The notes: generated from the sequence alone by a model not told the origin. A DNA stretch of 64,000 nt from Bacillus sp. OV166 (GCF_900177675.1 NZ_FXWM01000001.1:5279001-5343000); one strand, 5' to 3'. Counted from the first letter of the stretch, positions 44,161 through 53,472 are shown. Numbers and translations are program-made.

Positions 44161-45003
44161 TTATCTTTCCCTTTTTAAGCTCTCCACTATTTGCGTTCCT
44201 TCAGCGTCCCATTTCACTGCCCGGTAATAGGCATCATGATAAAAGCTGTACCATGCATTTTTTTTAAAGCCGTATGGCAACCATTTTTCCTTTGCCGTTA
44301 TTGAGGTCATAGGGTAATCATCATAGGCCATTACCCATAATACTGGTTGGTGGGCATGTGTTGCCATCAGATCTGCCATATGAATTAACATTTCTCCCTC
44401 GTCCTCTACGATAAGGATGGAATGTCCATCACTATGCCCGCCCGTATGGACCATTGTAATCGCCCCTAAATTCCAGTTTTCCTTGAAAGGAACCACCTGT
44501 GATTCAATGGCTTCCCAGTTTTCTGTCCAGTATGTATTTTTCGAACGAATGTTGGGGTTACGCATTTCGTCCCATTCTACTTGTGAGGTAATAATTTGTG
44601 CATTGGGAAATGCAGAAACATATTGTTCATTTTCAAACTTGGTTAGGCCGCCTGCATGGTCAAAGTGCATATGGGTCATCAGGATGTAATCGATCTCCTC
44701 TGCTTTTAACCCTAATTTTATTAATGATTCATCAAGCTCCGATTCCTTGGTGACTCCAAAATTTCTTAATTGCTTTTCCGTTAACTTTCCTTTTCCGATA
44801 CCGGTTTCTACTAAGAAATTCTTTCCATCCATTTGAAGTAACATGGGATCTGTTGGCAATTCAATTTGATTTTTCTCATTGGGTGGATATTTCTTGGACC
44901 ATAACCCTTTTGGAACAACCCCAAACATGGCACCACCATCTAAATTGGTTACCCCTCCAGATAACCAAGTTAATGTTACGCCGCCTATTTTTAATGTTTC
45001 CAA
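44161..45003 (-). CDS. ytnP: YtnP, metallo-beta-lactamase-fold lactonase
   Basis: 280 residues. The MBL metal motif is LMTHMHFDHAGGL (about residue 112), followed by HTGGHSDGHSIL (third His) and IHMADLMATHAH (bridging Asp region). B. subtilis YtnP degrades acyl-homoserine-lactone-like signals and interferes with Streptomyces signalling. Close similarity in layout supports quorum-quenching lactonase, though other lactones are possible. No signal peptide seen. Confidence 0.9.
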   Translation of the reverse strand: METLKIGGVTLTWLSGGVTNLDGGAMFGVVPKGLWSKKYPPNEKNQIELPTDPMLLQMDGKNFLVETGIGKGKLTEKQLRNFGVTKESELDESLIKLGLKAEEIDYILMTHMHFDHAGGLTKFENEQYVSAFPNAQIITSQVEWDEMRNPNIRSKNTYWTENWEAIESQVVPFKENWNLGAITMVHTGGHSDGHSILIVEDEGEMLIHMADLMATHAHQPVLWVMAYDDYPMTSITAKEKWLPYGFKKNAWYSFYHDAYYRAVKWDAEGTQIVESLKRER

Positions 45004-45065
45004 CTTTCCATCCCCCTTTGTGCCTTTTTCTATATATTAACATTGACTAACTATTTAGAGAAACG

Positions 45066-45094
45066 AAAAAGGACAGTTCAAAATTGAACTGTCC
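45066..45094 (-). terminator. Terminator of trmB
   Basis: Minus-strand stem GGACAGTTCAA/TTGAACTGTCC with a 3-4 nt loop and TTTTTCG. Confidence 0.9.
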
Positions 45095-45101
45095 CTAAAA
45101 T

Positions 45102-45743
45102 TTAGTTTTGATACTTTACTTCACAACGATAAATGCGACTTCCTTTTTCTGAAAATTTCTCTTCATACTCTGTCATGATGTTACCTTCATAATCACTTTT
45201 ATGAAGATCTAGACTAATGTACTTTAATAATAAACCGTACTCCGAAAAGCTCATTAAAGAATTTTCAAATAACCCTTGGTTGTCGGTTTTGAAATGGATT
45301 TCTCCACCATTAACCATAATATCCTCATAAAGCTTCAAGAAATCCTTATATGTTAATCTTCTTTTTCTATGACGATATTTTGGCCATGGGTCAGAAAAGT
45401 TTAAATAGACTTGGTCCACATCATTCTTTGTAAAGTATTTTGCTAAATCATTTGCATCTACGTTAAGAAGCCTGAGGTTCGGTAAATCGGCTTCAATTAA
45501 GCGGTCCAAAGCTGTAATGATGACACTGTCGTATATTTCAATCCCAATATAATTAATCCCCGGATTTGCTTTCGCCATTTCCGTAATAAATTGACCTTTT
45601 CCTGTGCCCACTTCAATATGAAGTGGATGATCGTTTTCAAATACTTCATGCCATTTTCCTTTATATTGTTCTGGATTGGCAACTATATATTGGGGATGCT
45701 GCTCTATTTTTTCCTTTGCCCAAGGTTTATGTCTGACTCTCAT
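45102..45743 (-). CDS. trmB: tRNA (guanine-N7-)-methyltransferase
   Basis: 213 residues. Methylates G46 in the variable loop of tRNA with SAM. SAM motif I is HIEVGTGKGQFITEMA (about residue 40), motif NYIGIEIYDSV follows, and the family signature NFSDPWPKYRHRKRRLT is at about residue 118. It matches B. subtilis ytmQ, and its neighbours ytnP and ytzH do too. Confidence 0.96.
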   Translation of the reverse strand: MRVRHKPWAKEKIEQHPQYIVANPEQYKGKWHEVFENDHPLHIEVGTGKGQFITEMAKANPGINYIGIEIYDSVIITALDRLIEADLPNLRLLNVDANDLAKYFTKNDVDQVYLNFSDPWPKYRHRKRRLTYKDFLKLYEDIMVNGGEIHFKTDNQGLFENSLMSFSEYGLLLKYISLDLHKSDYEGNIMTEYEEKFSEKGSRIYRCEVKYQN

Positions 45744-45837
45744 TTATGACACTCCTAAAAATAATATTGTTTACTACATATCATGCACCATTTGTCCTTA
45801 CAAGTTTAACTATATGGAAATAAGATGATGCATAAAC

Positions 45838-45880
45838 AAAAAAAGAATTCACAACCTAACAGTGTGAGTTCTTTTTTTTA
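45838..45880. terminator. Strong bidirectional terminator upstream of ytzH
   Basis: Arms AAAAAAAGAATTCACA/TGTGAGTTCTTTTTTT (one mismatch) around a 9-nt loop. It lies between two divergent genes, so it closes neither of them. On the minus strand it would stop ytmP transcripts that have run antisense through ytzH. Confidence 0.85.
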
Positions 45881-45906
45881 AATAACACTTGAGAGGGTGT
45901 ACATTC

Positions 45907-46185
45907 ATGCCATTAAGTCATGGTGACCAAGTTACATTATTAAAAGATATATTAAACAATCATCAAACAGATTGCTGCGGGTCCGTTTCAGAATGTGAAC
46001 AACTGGAACGCTTAGTGAAATCCCTAATGGTTAATACACAGGTTGATCAAAATGTTAAAAATATCTTACAGGAAGTATATCAGTACAGCCAACATGGGGT
46101 TGGCACAGCAGATTTAGATCAACACATCTTATCAAACCAAGAAAATTTATCCAATTGGGTTAGCGATATTGGTCAGTTTTCTTAA
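45907..46185 (+). CDS. ytzH: YtzH-like protein
   Basis: 92 residues from the ATG behind GAGGGTGTACATTC, the same length as B. subtilis YtzH. The stretch LLKDILNNHQTDCCGSVSEC and QLERLVKSLMVN are clearly the YtzH family, which has no known function. Two adjacent cysteines are conserved. Its stop codon abuts the ytmP stop on the other strand without any spacer. Confidence 0.85.
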   Translation: MPLSHGDQVTLLKDILNNHQTDCCGSVSECEQLERLVKSLMVNTQVDQNVKNILQEVYQYSQHGVGTADLDQHILSNQENLSNWVSDIGQFS

Positions 46186-46959
46186 CTAGAGAATTCCATC
46201 TAAGAACTTTATCCATATGTTCATTTCTTCCAAGCGATTTTTATTTTTATACCATTGGATAGAAGAAAGCGTTTGAATGGTCACATACCATTTCATGCGC
46301 AGTCTTAGGTTGTCTGTCAGCTTTTTTCCGTAAAGCTTAAGCCAATCCTGCCAATTTTCTTCTGGAATATACCAATAAAGGAGCAGCCCTAAGTCAATGG
46401 CGGGATCGGCAATCATTGCCCCGTCCCAATCAATCAAGTACAACTGGTTGTCTTCTGCAAGCAGCCAGTTGTTATGGTTGACATCACCATGACAAACCAC
46501 CTTTTCATCGCAATAAACATTTAAAGCTTCTTTTTTTAAAAAGTTCATTGCTTTTTGCGATTCAGGCATTAGGAGTACCTCTTCATCTAACTCGTTTGCA
46601 ACTCTTTGCAATAACGGTTCAGGATGCATTGGAGAGCTCTCTAATCGACTTAACATTCCTAGCATTGGCTCGGAGCAATGAATTTTCTTAAGCAGTCTCG
46701 CCACGAGTTCTTGGTTCATTTCAGACGGCTTTAACTCTCTGCCGGGAAGCCACTGCTGTGCAGTTATGACGTCTCCACTTTCCAACCGTTTTGTCCAAAC
46801 AAGCTTTGGGACGATGCCTTCTGCTGAGAGTACAGCAAGGAACGGAGAAGAATTCCGCTTTAAAAAAAGCCTTTGGTCTTTATGTTTCGCATAAAAGGCT
46901 TCACCTGTTTTGCCTCCAGCAGGGGTAATTTCCCATTCTTGTCCTAGTATATGATCCAA
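46186..46959 (-). CDS. ytmP: YtmP, aminoglycoside/choline-kinase-like phosphotransferase
   Basis: 257 residues with the APH/ChoK kinase fold. The catalytic loop is VVCHGDVNHNNWLL (about residue 157) and the metal Asp lies in LYLIDWDGAMIADPAIDLG. KHKDQRLFLKRNS holds the ATP-binding lysine. The natural substrate is unknown; a small-molecule kinase role is inferred. It is convergent with ytzH, end to end. Confidence 0.9.
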   Translation of the reverse strand: MDHILGQEWEITPAGGKTGEAFYAKHKDQRLFLKRNSSPFLAVLSAEGIVPKLVWTKRLESGDVITAQQWLPGRELKPSEMNQELVARLLKKIHCSEPMLGMLSRLESSPMHPEPLLQRVANELDEEVLLMPESQKAMNFLKKEALNVYCDEKVVCHGDVNHNNWLLAEDNQLYLIDWDGAMIADPAIDLGLLLYWYIPEENWQDWLKLYGKKLTDNLRLRMKWYVTIQTLSSIQWYKNKNRLEEMNIWIKFLDGIL

Positions 46960-47084
46960 AATTGCTCACCTTCAATTTATGCCGTTCTAATGGGCTCATT
47001 CCCCTTATTTCTAAGAGGTAAAACCTGCGCTGCCGGAAGGTCCTATATTACCACAGTTTCATTAACAGCTTTTTATTTTTAAGA

Positions 47085-47123
47085 AATAAAAAAAAGCTAT
47101 TGAAACCATTGCACACAATAGCC
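47085..47123 (-). terminator. Terminator of the pullulanase operon
   Basis: Minus-strand stem GGCTATTG/CAATAGCT with a 13-nt loop and an eight-base T-run. Confidence 0.82.
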
Positions 47124-47178
47124 ATCTTAATAAATTTTATCTCGGATTACCTTTTTTCGTCAAGTAAATCTGAAGAAA

Positions 47179-49311
47179 CTATTTTTTCAGCAAAACATTT
47201 ATGGAAACTGGCTCTATCAAAACTTCGCCACCTTGCAAAATCTTTTTGGAGGAAATTTCAGCTTGTTCATGGTCAGCTAAAACAGCCCAGTCCCCTTCTG
47301 GTATCGAAATCGCTTGCTTCTTTAACGAAGGATTAATTAATAAGATTACATCATTTTCCCTATTAAACAAATACCCCAACATCGGTGCTGCTAATGGTAA
47401 TTGGCGTATATTTGCACGGATTTCAGCAGAAGTTCTCATTCGGAAAAAAGAAAGAGATTTACGGATTTGAATAAGTCCTTTAATATATTTTACGTTTTCT
47501 TTATATATAATCTTTCTATCCCAATCCAGTTGATTGATTGGATCAGGAGAACGATAACTATTTCCATCGCCCTTTTTTGTTCGAAAAAACTCTTGGCCGC
47601 CGTGGAGAAATGGAATTCCTTGTGATAATAAGACAATACTCGTTGCGAGACGATGATATTTCATTCGTAACGAATCCTCTGCATCGGGGAGACAGGCAAT
47701 AAGTTTATCCCACATTGTATGATTATCATGGCACTCCACATAGTTCACAGATTGAAAAGGTTCATTAAAAAGGGCCAACCCCTGTTTCGTAAAACCGATA
47801 CTGCCCGTTATAACCTCATTAGCGGCCTCAACATAGTGCTCATTTCCTAAGACAAAGCCTTTATCAAACAAGTTAAATGAACTACCTTTTATACAATCAC
47901 GATATTTATCATTGAATTGAGCTATTTGTGGCATTTTTGCCTGATTTGCTATTGTTGCTTTCTGCTCAACTGGAAGAGGTGTGTTGAGACTCCAGCCTTC
48001 ACCGATGATGATTGTTCCTTTTGACAGGCTGTCGCACACTTTCCTTACCTCGTTCATGGTCTCTACATCCAATATCCCCATCAAATCAAAGCGAAAACCA
48101 TCGATATGATATTCCTCCAGCCAATAACGAATCGAATCAACAATATATTTTCTGACCATTTTTCGTTCTGATGCAATGTCATTCCCAACCCCAGTACCAT
48201 TGGAGGGGAGTCCAATTTCGTTATGACGGAAATAATAACCCGGGACCACCTTTTCAAAGGAGGAATTCTCACGGATGTAAACATGATTATAAACCACATC
48301 CATAATCACTCGTAGTCCAAGACTATGAACTTGATCAATTAACTGTTTTAACTCCATGATTCTTGAATATGGATCGGCAGGATTCGTTGAATAGCTTCCT
48401 TCGGGAGCATTGAAATGGAGAGGATTATATCCCCAATTATATTCATTATTTGGTTGCAGTTCATCGACGCCAGCAAAATCATGGAAGGGGAGGAATTCTA
48501 TATGGGTAATACCAAGGTCTTTTATATAAGATAATCCTGTAGGTTCATCGTCTATCCCTTTTGTATTTAGCTCGCCCGCACCTAGATAAAGTCCTTTATT
48601 CTTTACACCACTTTTAGGGTGAATCGTTAAGTCTCTGATATGTGTTTCATAAATGATTGCATCTACGGCATTTTCAATAGCGGGTAAGTTAGGACGCGGC
48701 CTATGTGTTTTCTCAAGCCTCACAATCACTCCAAACTCGCCATTGACCGACACAGCCTTAGCATAAGGATCTGTAGCCTCTCGCCATTCTTGATTAACTA
48801 GGATGAGGAAACTATATTGATAGTATTCTAATTCACGGTTGACAGTAACAGACCATATGCCGCGATCCTCTCGTTTCATTTTTACAATTTCTGAAAAACT
48901 GCTATTAGCAGGACGTAACTTTAATTTAACTTGTGTGGCGGTTGGGGCCCATAGCTTAAAACAGGTTTGGCCAGCATGAAAGGTAACACCAAGGTCATTA
49001 CCGTCATAATAGAATTTCTCGTCAAAGGCGTCCGTTCGAATCACTGCACCAATATGCAGGTCTGTTTTCCCGCCATGTTCATCAATAATCACATATTGTT
49101 TTTCAAAGGAATAATCTTTTGAAAATTCACAAATATATTTCATATTATTATCTATTTGTCTTTTCTCGATGATTTTCAAGGGATGTTCTTGAAAATCACT
49201 AGAAATCAAGAAAGAGGATGACAAACCGTGATGATAGGAAAGTGGTAGAAGAATCGTAATGATCTTCATCTCATCTAGATAGGCAAAGAAATTTCGGTCA
49301 GTAGCAATCAT
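47179..49311 (-). CDS. amyX: Type I pullulanase
   Basis: 710 residues, GH13 family, cytoplasmic (no signal peptide). Cleaves alpha-1,6 links in glycogen or imported maltodextrins. An N-terminal carbohydrate-binding part (VTFHAGQTCFKLWAPTATQV, CBM48) precedes the barrel: EYNWGYNPLHFNAPEGSYS (type I signature YNWGYxP), MDVVYNHVY, GFRFDLMGI (nucleophile Asp), IIGEGWSLNTP (acid Glu) and VECHDNHTMWDKL. Its start overlaps the end of ytlR by 14 bases, so the two are cotranscribed. RBS AGAGGGACTCGA. Confidence 0.95.
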   Translation of the reverse strand: MIATDRNFFAYLDEMKIITILLPLSYHHGLSSSFLISSDFQEHPLKIIEKRQIDNNMKYICEFSKDYSFEKQYVIIDEHGGKTDLHIGAVIRTDAFDEKFYYDGNDLGVTFHAGQTCFKLWAPTATQVKLKLRPANSSFSEIVKMKREDRGIWSVTVNRELEYYQYSFLILVNQEWREATDPYAKAVSVNGEFGVIVRLEKTHRPRPNLPAIENAVDAIIYETHIRDLTIHPKSGVKNKGLYLGAGELNTKGIDDEPTGLSYIKDLGITHIEFLPFHDFAGVDELQPNNEYNWGYNPLHFNAPEGSYSTNPADPYSRIMELKQLIDQVHSLGLRVIMDVVYNHVYIRENSSFEKVVPGYYFRHNEIGLPSNGTGVGNDIASERKMVRKYIVDSIRYWLEEYHIDGFRFDLMGILDVETMNEVRKVCDSLSKGTIIIGEGWSLNTPLPVEQKATIANQAKMPQIAQFNDKYRDCIKGSSFNLFDKGFVLGNEHYVEAANEVITGSIGFTKQGLALFNEPFQSVNYVECHDNHTMWDKLIACLPDAEDSLRMKYHRLATSIVLLSQGIPFLHGGQEFFRTKKGDGNSYRSPDPINQLDWDRKIIYKENVKYIKGLIQIRKSLSFFRMRTSAEIRANIRQLPLAAPMLGYLFNRENDVILLINPSLKKQAISIPEGDWAVLADHEQAEISSKKILQGGEVLIEPVSINVLLKK

Positions 49312-50281
49312 TCGAGTCCCTCTCTTTCAACTCCACTTCTTCCGGACGTTTTATTCTCGACAACACTTCCAAAGCTCTTGCTTGAAGATGTATATTCAAA
49401 GGAGTAAATCCAATATGCTCCCCATCTGCGTGAACAAAAAGGGCTGAAGGGGATTGGATAGAAACATCCTTTCCTTTATAAGTTTTCACTTCTTTAAAAT
49501 GGATGTGCTTCCCCCAAAACACACTGATAAAAACGAGTAACAGCTTCCACCTTGATAATCGTTGAACAACGGTTATATCAAAAATTCCATCATCAGGCTC
49601 GGCCACAGGGGCAATTTTCATTCCACCGCCATAATATGGTTGATTGGAAACCGTTACAAACCATGTTTGTTCAAATATATGCTTTTCTCCGTCAATTGAT
49701 AAATCAATTGTTGAGGTTTTATAAGTAAATAATTTTTTTAATAGAAAATAAACATAAACCAACCTGCCCAACGAAAGTTTATTGAGTAAAGCCTTCATCC
49801 GGGAGTGATTAACTTCATAAGAAATGATTGCATCAAAGCCAGCACCCATATTGTTAATAAAATAGTGCTGATTCGAATCATCCATGGTAATTTTCCCAAT
49901 ATCAATAGGCAGACCCTTATGTTTCGCGAGGCGGAGAATCACTGCTATTGCTTCCACGGGGTCGACAGGAATTTGAAATCCTCTGGAAAAATCATTTCCA
50001 GACCCACCAGGGATAAATCCCAGTGTAATATTATTATCCTTCACTGCTCCATTTACCACTTCATGCATCGTTCCATCTCCGCCAACAGCGATGATCATCT
50101 TTTGCTCAGGGTTCTTTAACGCAATTTGGCTGGCAAGGATATCGGCATGGCCTGGATATTCGGTAAAGAATGCAAGGTAGGACACCTGTTCACCTTTGAG
50201 TTGCTGTTCCACCCGTTCCCAAATCTTAAAGCAGTGGCCATTTCCAGCTTTTGGATTAATAATAAAGTAAATTTGTTTCAT
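49298..50281 (-). CDS. ytlR: YtlR, diacylglycerol-kinase-family lipid kinase
   Basis: 327 residues of the DAGK catalytic family. IINPKAGNG opens the protein and IAVGGDGTMHEVVNG (about residue 64) is the ATP-binding GGDGT motif, followed by FIPGGSGNDFSRG. The lipid substrate is not known (DgkB is the housekeeping enzyme in Bacillus). It precedes amyX with overlapping reading frames and follows thpR by 22 bases, suggesting a three-gene operon. The pairing with a pullulanase has no obvious logic. Confidence 0.9.
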   Translation of the reverse strand: MKQIYFIINPKAGNGHCFKIWERVEQQLKGEQVSYLAFFTEYPGHADILASQIALKNPEQKMIIAVGGDGTMHEVVNGAVKDNNITLGFIPGGSGNDFSRGFQIPVDPVEAIAVILRLAKHKGLPIDIGKITMDDSNQHYFINNMGAGFDAIISYEVNHSRMKALLNKLSLGRLVYVYFLLKKLFTYKTSTIDLSIDGEKHIFEQTWFVTVSNQPYYGGGMKIAPVAEPDDGIFDITVVQRLSRWKLLLVFISVFWGKHIHFKEVKTYKGKDVSIQSPSALFVHADGEHIGFTPLNIHLQARALEVLSRIKRPEEVELKERDSNDCY

Positions 50282-50303
50282 ATTACCAACCTTTATTTTA
50301 AGT

Positions 50304-50882
50304 TTATGTTTTTGTGTAATTTAAAGGATATATTTTTAGGGCTTCATACTTGGGTATTTTTTTGTTAAGGTTTGTCCGATATAATACTACTTCACTTGCT
50401 TCAAATGAAAGAGGGTTAGGCTGAAGTTCTTCCCATAAATCAAGCATTTCCTTTTGGAAAGGATGGACTCCGCCCCACTTTCTAGCAAGTGTTATATGAG
50501 GTCGAAAGGGTCTGGTTTCAAGTTGAAACCCTGCATTCTCACAAGCAGAAAACACCTTTTTTCTGATGGTTTGTAAATGTTTGCTTTCCTCGGTATCGGC
50601 CCAAAAAACACGAGGAGAATCAGCACTTCCGAAAAATCCAAGTTTGTTGATTTTCAGGTTGAATGCCTCATCTTTAAGGGCATCCTTAACATTATTTTCT
50701 GCAAGTGTAAGTTTATCAGGTGGAGCACTGCCTAGAAATGCTAGGGTTATATGCAAATCTTGATAATGAACCCAGCGGCTAAATGGTATTCGTTCCTTTA
50801 TTTTTTCCATATGTTCTTGCATCGTAAACTTTGTTTGTTCTGGTATTCTTACGGCAAAGAAAAAATGGGATCGATGTTCCAT
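50304..50882 (-). CDS. thpR: RNA 2',3'-cyclic phosphodiesterase (2H family)
   Basis: 192 residues of the LigT/ThpR 2H-phosphoesterase family. Both catalytic HxTx motifs are present: DLHITLAFLG (about residue 45) and RPHITLARKW (about residue 130). FFAVRIPEQTK is the usual N-terminus. It opens 2',3'-cyclic phosphates on RNA ends. RBS GAAAGGAAGATAACA. Corresponds to B. subtilis ytlP. Confidence 0.92.
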   Translation of the reverse strand: MEHRSHFFFAVRIPEQTKFTMQEHMEKIKERIPFSRWVHYQDLHITLAFLGSAPPDKLTLAENNVKDALKDEAFNLKINKLGFFGSADSPRVFWADTEESKHLQTIRKKVFSACENAGFQLETRPFRPHITLARKWGGVHPFQKEMLDLWEELQPNPLSFEASEVVLYRTNLNKKIPKYEALKIYPLNYTKT

Positions 50883-51049
50883 TGTTATCTTCCTTTCTTT
50901 AGTTAATTTTAGTCTATTTTGTCCTAAATGTATCTATTAGCAAACAGACAATTACCCGATATTTTTTACATAGAGCATAAATTTATTTATTATTAGATAG
51001 GAAACTATAAATTAAGAACTTACTTCAAGGTATTGAAAGGAAGGTCCCT

Positions 51050-51979
51050 ATGAAAGTAGTCAACAATATCGCTGAATTAATCGGAGATACACCATTAGTG
51101 AAACTAAATCGCTTAGCACCAAAGGACGGGGCCTCGGTTTATTTAAAACTGGAGTACTTTAATCCCAGCAAGAGCGTTAAAGACCGGGCAGCTTTTAATA
51201 TGATTATCGAAGCAGAAAAGGCTGGAAAATTAATAGCAGGTTCAACGATTATTGAGCCGACCAGTGGAAATACAGGGATTGGCCTTGCCATGAATGCTGC
51301 TGCTCGCGGCTATAAATCGATTATCGTGATGCCCGATACGATGACACAAGAACGAATCAGCATCCTAAGGGCATACGGGGCTGAGGTTGTCCTTACACCT
51401 GGGGCTGAAAAAATGCCCGGAGCTATCCAAAAAGCACTTGAATTAGCAAGTGAGATTCCAAATAGTTTTGTCCCCATGCAATTTGAAAATCCCGCAAATT
51501 CAGATGCGCACCGATTCACTACTGCTGTTGAAATTATCAAAGCGATGAAGGAAATCGGTAAACCGCTGGCAGCTTTTGTCGCAACAGCTGGAACTGGAGG
51601 AACCATCACTGGCACAGGGGAAACATTAAAAGAGCATTATGAAAATTTAACCGTCCATGTTGTCGAACCGAAAGGCTCACCTGTTTTATCCGGCGGAAAA
51701 CCAGGTAAACACAAGCTAGTTGGGACAAGCCCAGGTTTTATCCCAGTTATTCTTAATCAAGATGTCTATGATGAAATTCATCAAATTAATGATGAAGATG
51801 CCTATGATATCGCACGTCGGTTGGCTGTCGAAGAAGGAATTCTAGTCGGACCATCCTCTGGCGGTGCTTGCTTCGCCGCATTAGAAGTTGCCAAACGATT
51901 AACTCCAGATGATGTGGTCGTTTGTATTGCTTGTGATACGGGGGAACGATATTTATCCAGTGATCTGTTTCAATATTAA
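51050..51979 (+). CDS. ytkP: Cysteine synthase-type PLP enzyme (YtkP)
   Basis: 309 residues. Beta-substituting PLP enzyme of the O-acetylserine sulfhydrylase fold. The PLP lysine is in FNPSKSVKDRAAF (about residue 43), the substrate loop is EPTSGNTGIGLAMN (about residue 68) and the phosphate cradle is ATAGTGGTITGTGE. The later loop reads HKLVGTSPGFIPVI instead of the canonical CysK IQGIGAGFIP, which points to YtkP rather than the main CysK. It probably makes cysteine, but the acceptor may differ. RBS GAAAGGAAGGTCCCT. Confidence 0.88.
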   Translation: MKVVNNIAELIGDTPLVKLNRLAPKDGASVYLKLEYFNPSKSVKDRAAFNMIIEAEKAGKLIAGSTIIEPTSGNTGIGLAMNAAARGYKSIIVMPDTMTQERISILRAYGAEVVLTPGAEKMPGAIQKALELASEIPNSFVPMQFENPANSDAHRFTTAVEIIKAMKEIGKPLAAFVATAGTGGTITGTGETLKEHYENLTVHVVEPKGSPVLSGGKPGKHKLVGTSPGFIPVILNQDVYDEIHQINDEDAYDIARRLAVEEGILVGPSSGGACFAALEVAKRLTPDDVVVCIACDTGERYLSSDLFQY

Positions 51980-51982
51980 TTA

Positions 51983-52022
51983 AAAAAGACGTGGACACTT
52001 TACTTGTGTTCACGTCTTTTTT
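51983..52022. terminator. Bidirectional terminator between ytkP and dat
   Basis: Stem AAAAAAGACGTG ... CACGTCTTTTTT with inner ACAC/GTGT pairing, T-runs on both strands. Confidence 0.92.
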
Positions 52023-52024
52023 AA

Positions 52025-52897
52025 TTAATTAAGGGTTTTATCTTTAAGTGCCCCGCATTGTTTTTCAATTTCTTGCTCAAATGCTTCTTGCAGCCTTCGT
52101 GTAACAGGGCCTGGTATACCCTCAGCAACTTCTTTCCCATCCACTTCAATAATCGGCATTACCTCTGAAGTAGTACTTGATAGGAACACTTCATCAGCAG
52201 AGGCCAATTCATCAAGTGTAAATATTCGTTCTTCCACCACAATATTATTGCTAGTACAAATCTGCAATATTACATCCTTTGTAATCCCTTTTAAAATTAA
52301 GTTATCCGACGGATGCGTGATAACAACACCATTTTTGACAATATAAATATTCGACGAACTTCCTTCGGTAACATTGCTGCTGCGATGTTGGATCGCCTCA
52401 AAGCAACCTTCAACAGCCGCTTTTTGTTTCGCTAATAGATTGCCTAGCAAATTCAAACTTTTTATGTCACAACGCAGCCAACGAATATCTTCTGTTACGA
52501 TTGTTTTTACTCCATCCCTCAAACTTTCCAAAGGTCTGAGCGCTTCCTTTGTATAAGCTACAAGGCTGGGAGGTATATTTTCCGCCGGAAACGCATGATT
52601 ACGGGGGGCGACTCCTCTCGTAATTTGCATATAAATGGTCCCTAACTGAAGATTATTTTTTGCAACAAGCTCTTCTAGCAAATTCATTAAATGCTCCATA
52701 GTATACGGGAGTTCAATCCCAATACTACCCAAGCTTTTCACAAAACGATTCATGTGTTCCGTTCCTGTGAACATTTTTCCGTTGTAGACACGGATAACTT
52801 CGTATACACCATCACCAAATTGATAGCCGCGATCTTCCACATCAACCTTTGCTTCTGAACGCTCAATAATTTCCCCATTCAAGATTGCAAATTTCAT
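52025..52897 (-). CDS. dat: D-amino acid aminotransferase
   Basis: 290 residues, class IV PLP aminotransferase. Makes D-glutamate from D-alanine and 2-oxoglutarate for the cell wall. YQFGDGVYEVIRVY, RGVAPRNHAFP and the PLP lysine in SLNLLGNLLAKQKA (about residue 145) match Dat, as does EGSSSNIYIVKNG. RBS GATATAGGAGA. A remnant of pepV lies immediately upstream and shares the promoter. dat following pepV is the arrangement I recall in related Bacillus. Confidence 0.94.
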   Translation of the reverse strand: MKFAILNGEIIERSEAKVDVEDRGYQFGDGVYEVIRVYNGKMFTGTEHMNRFVKSLGSIGIELPYTMEHLMNLLEELVAKNNLQLGTIYMQITRGVAPRNHAFPAENIPPSLVAYTKEALRPLESLRDGVKTIVTEDIRWLRCDIKSLNLLGNLLAKQKAAVEGCFEAIQHRSSNVTEGSSSNIYIVKNGVVITHPSDNLILKGITKDVILQICTSNNIVVEERIFTLDELASADEVFLSSTTSEVMPIIEVDGKEVAEGIPGPVTRRLQEAFEQEIEKQCGALKDKTLN

Positions 52898-52921
52898 TCT
52901 CCTATATCCCCTTTTTATTTA

Positions 52922-53018
52922 TTATTCATTCATGGCCAATTCAAAGTAAATCCTGTGTGTCCGTAATCAGGGACTGTTTTCTTTTTTCAACTTCACTCAT
53001 CCAATCAATCTTCGTCAG
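52922..53018 (-). pseudogene. pepV: Remnant of the dipeptidase gene pepV (both ends, middle deleted)
   Basis: Behind an intact AGGGGGATTTACAT site the minus strand reads, from a CTG in start position, LTKIDWMSEVEKRKQSLITD then TQDLL and a stop. This looks like the N-terminus of PepV dipeptidases (INW-EEV-KRK--LI-DTQ-LL). Two bases out of frame, TTT GAA TTG GCC ATG AAT GAA TAA gives FELAMNE, resembling the family C-terminus (Y-ELA). So roughly 25 N-terminal and 7 C-terminal codons appear joined, with about 430 codons lost. The start codon itself is no longer ATG. Identification rests on memory of the family and needs a search. Confidence 0.6.
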
Positions 53019-53070
53019 ATGTAAATCCCCCTATCGTTGATGAATTCACTTCCACCATAACAATATCATT

Positions 53071-53100
53071 ATTGTAAATATTTTATCAATTTTGCTTCAA
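53071..53100 (-). promoter_or_regulatory. Candidate sigma-A promoter of the pepV remnant and dat
   Basis: Minus strand TTGAAG (53095-53100), 18-bp spacer, TACAAT (53071-53076). It would drive the remnant and then dat, replacing the lost reading frame with an untranslated leader of about 165 nt. Confidence 0.5.
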
Positions 53101-53472
53101 TAAACGTTGTTTTTTTATTATGCAAAAAATAAATCAACCAATTTAACTAAAAATTCAAATAATTAGTCATAATCCATACATTATCGCCCATAACCTATAG
53201 TAAGAGTATGGTAAGGGAGGGCGAAAATCCGAACAATTTTTGTAAATTTTAGATGTTTATTTTGTAAATTTAAGTATATTGGTGGAAATTTTCTGATTTT
53301 GTGGGTACAATAAAGTTAGATGTAAGACATCTAAGTATCCACAGTAATCATCCACGAAAAGGAGATGTCTGCGCGGAAAAGAAAACTACATATTCTTGAA
53401 GAGGAATCTTCAAATAGGCTGTCGGTAGCAGGGTATTGCCATGGGTTTGAAAAAAGGATAGGGAGTGGTTCT
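53101..53472. other. Intergenic stretch between dat and ytzE
   Basis: 372 bases, strongly AT-rich to 53300. A TACAAT (about 53307-53312) could be the -10 box for ytzE. From 53365 a frame in phase with ytzE is open, but its ATG abuts AAGGAG with no spacing, so I treat it as leader. No repeat or RNA recognised. Confidence 0.4.

Noticed and set aside
53365..53472. N-terminal extension of ytzE by 36 codons
   Set aside because: The ATG abuts AAGGAG without spacing, the added residues look non-protein-like, and the internal TTG has a good site and gives the family length.
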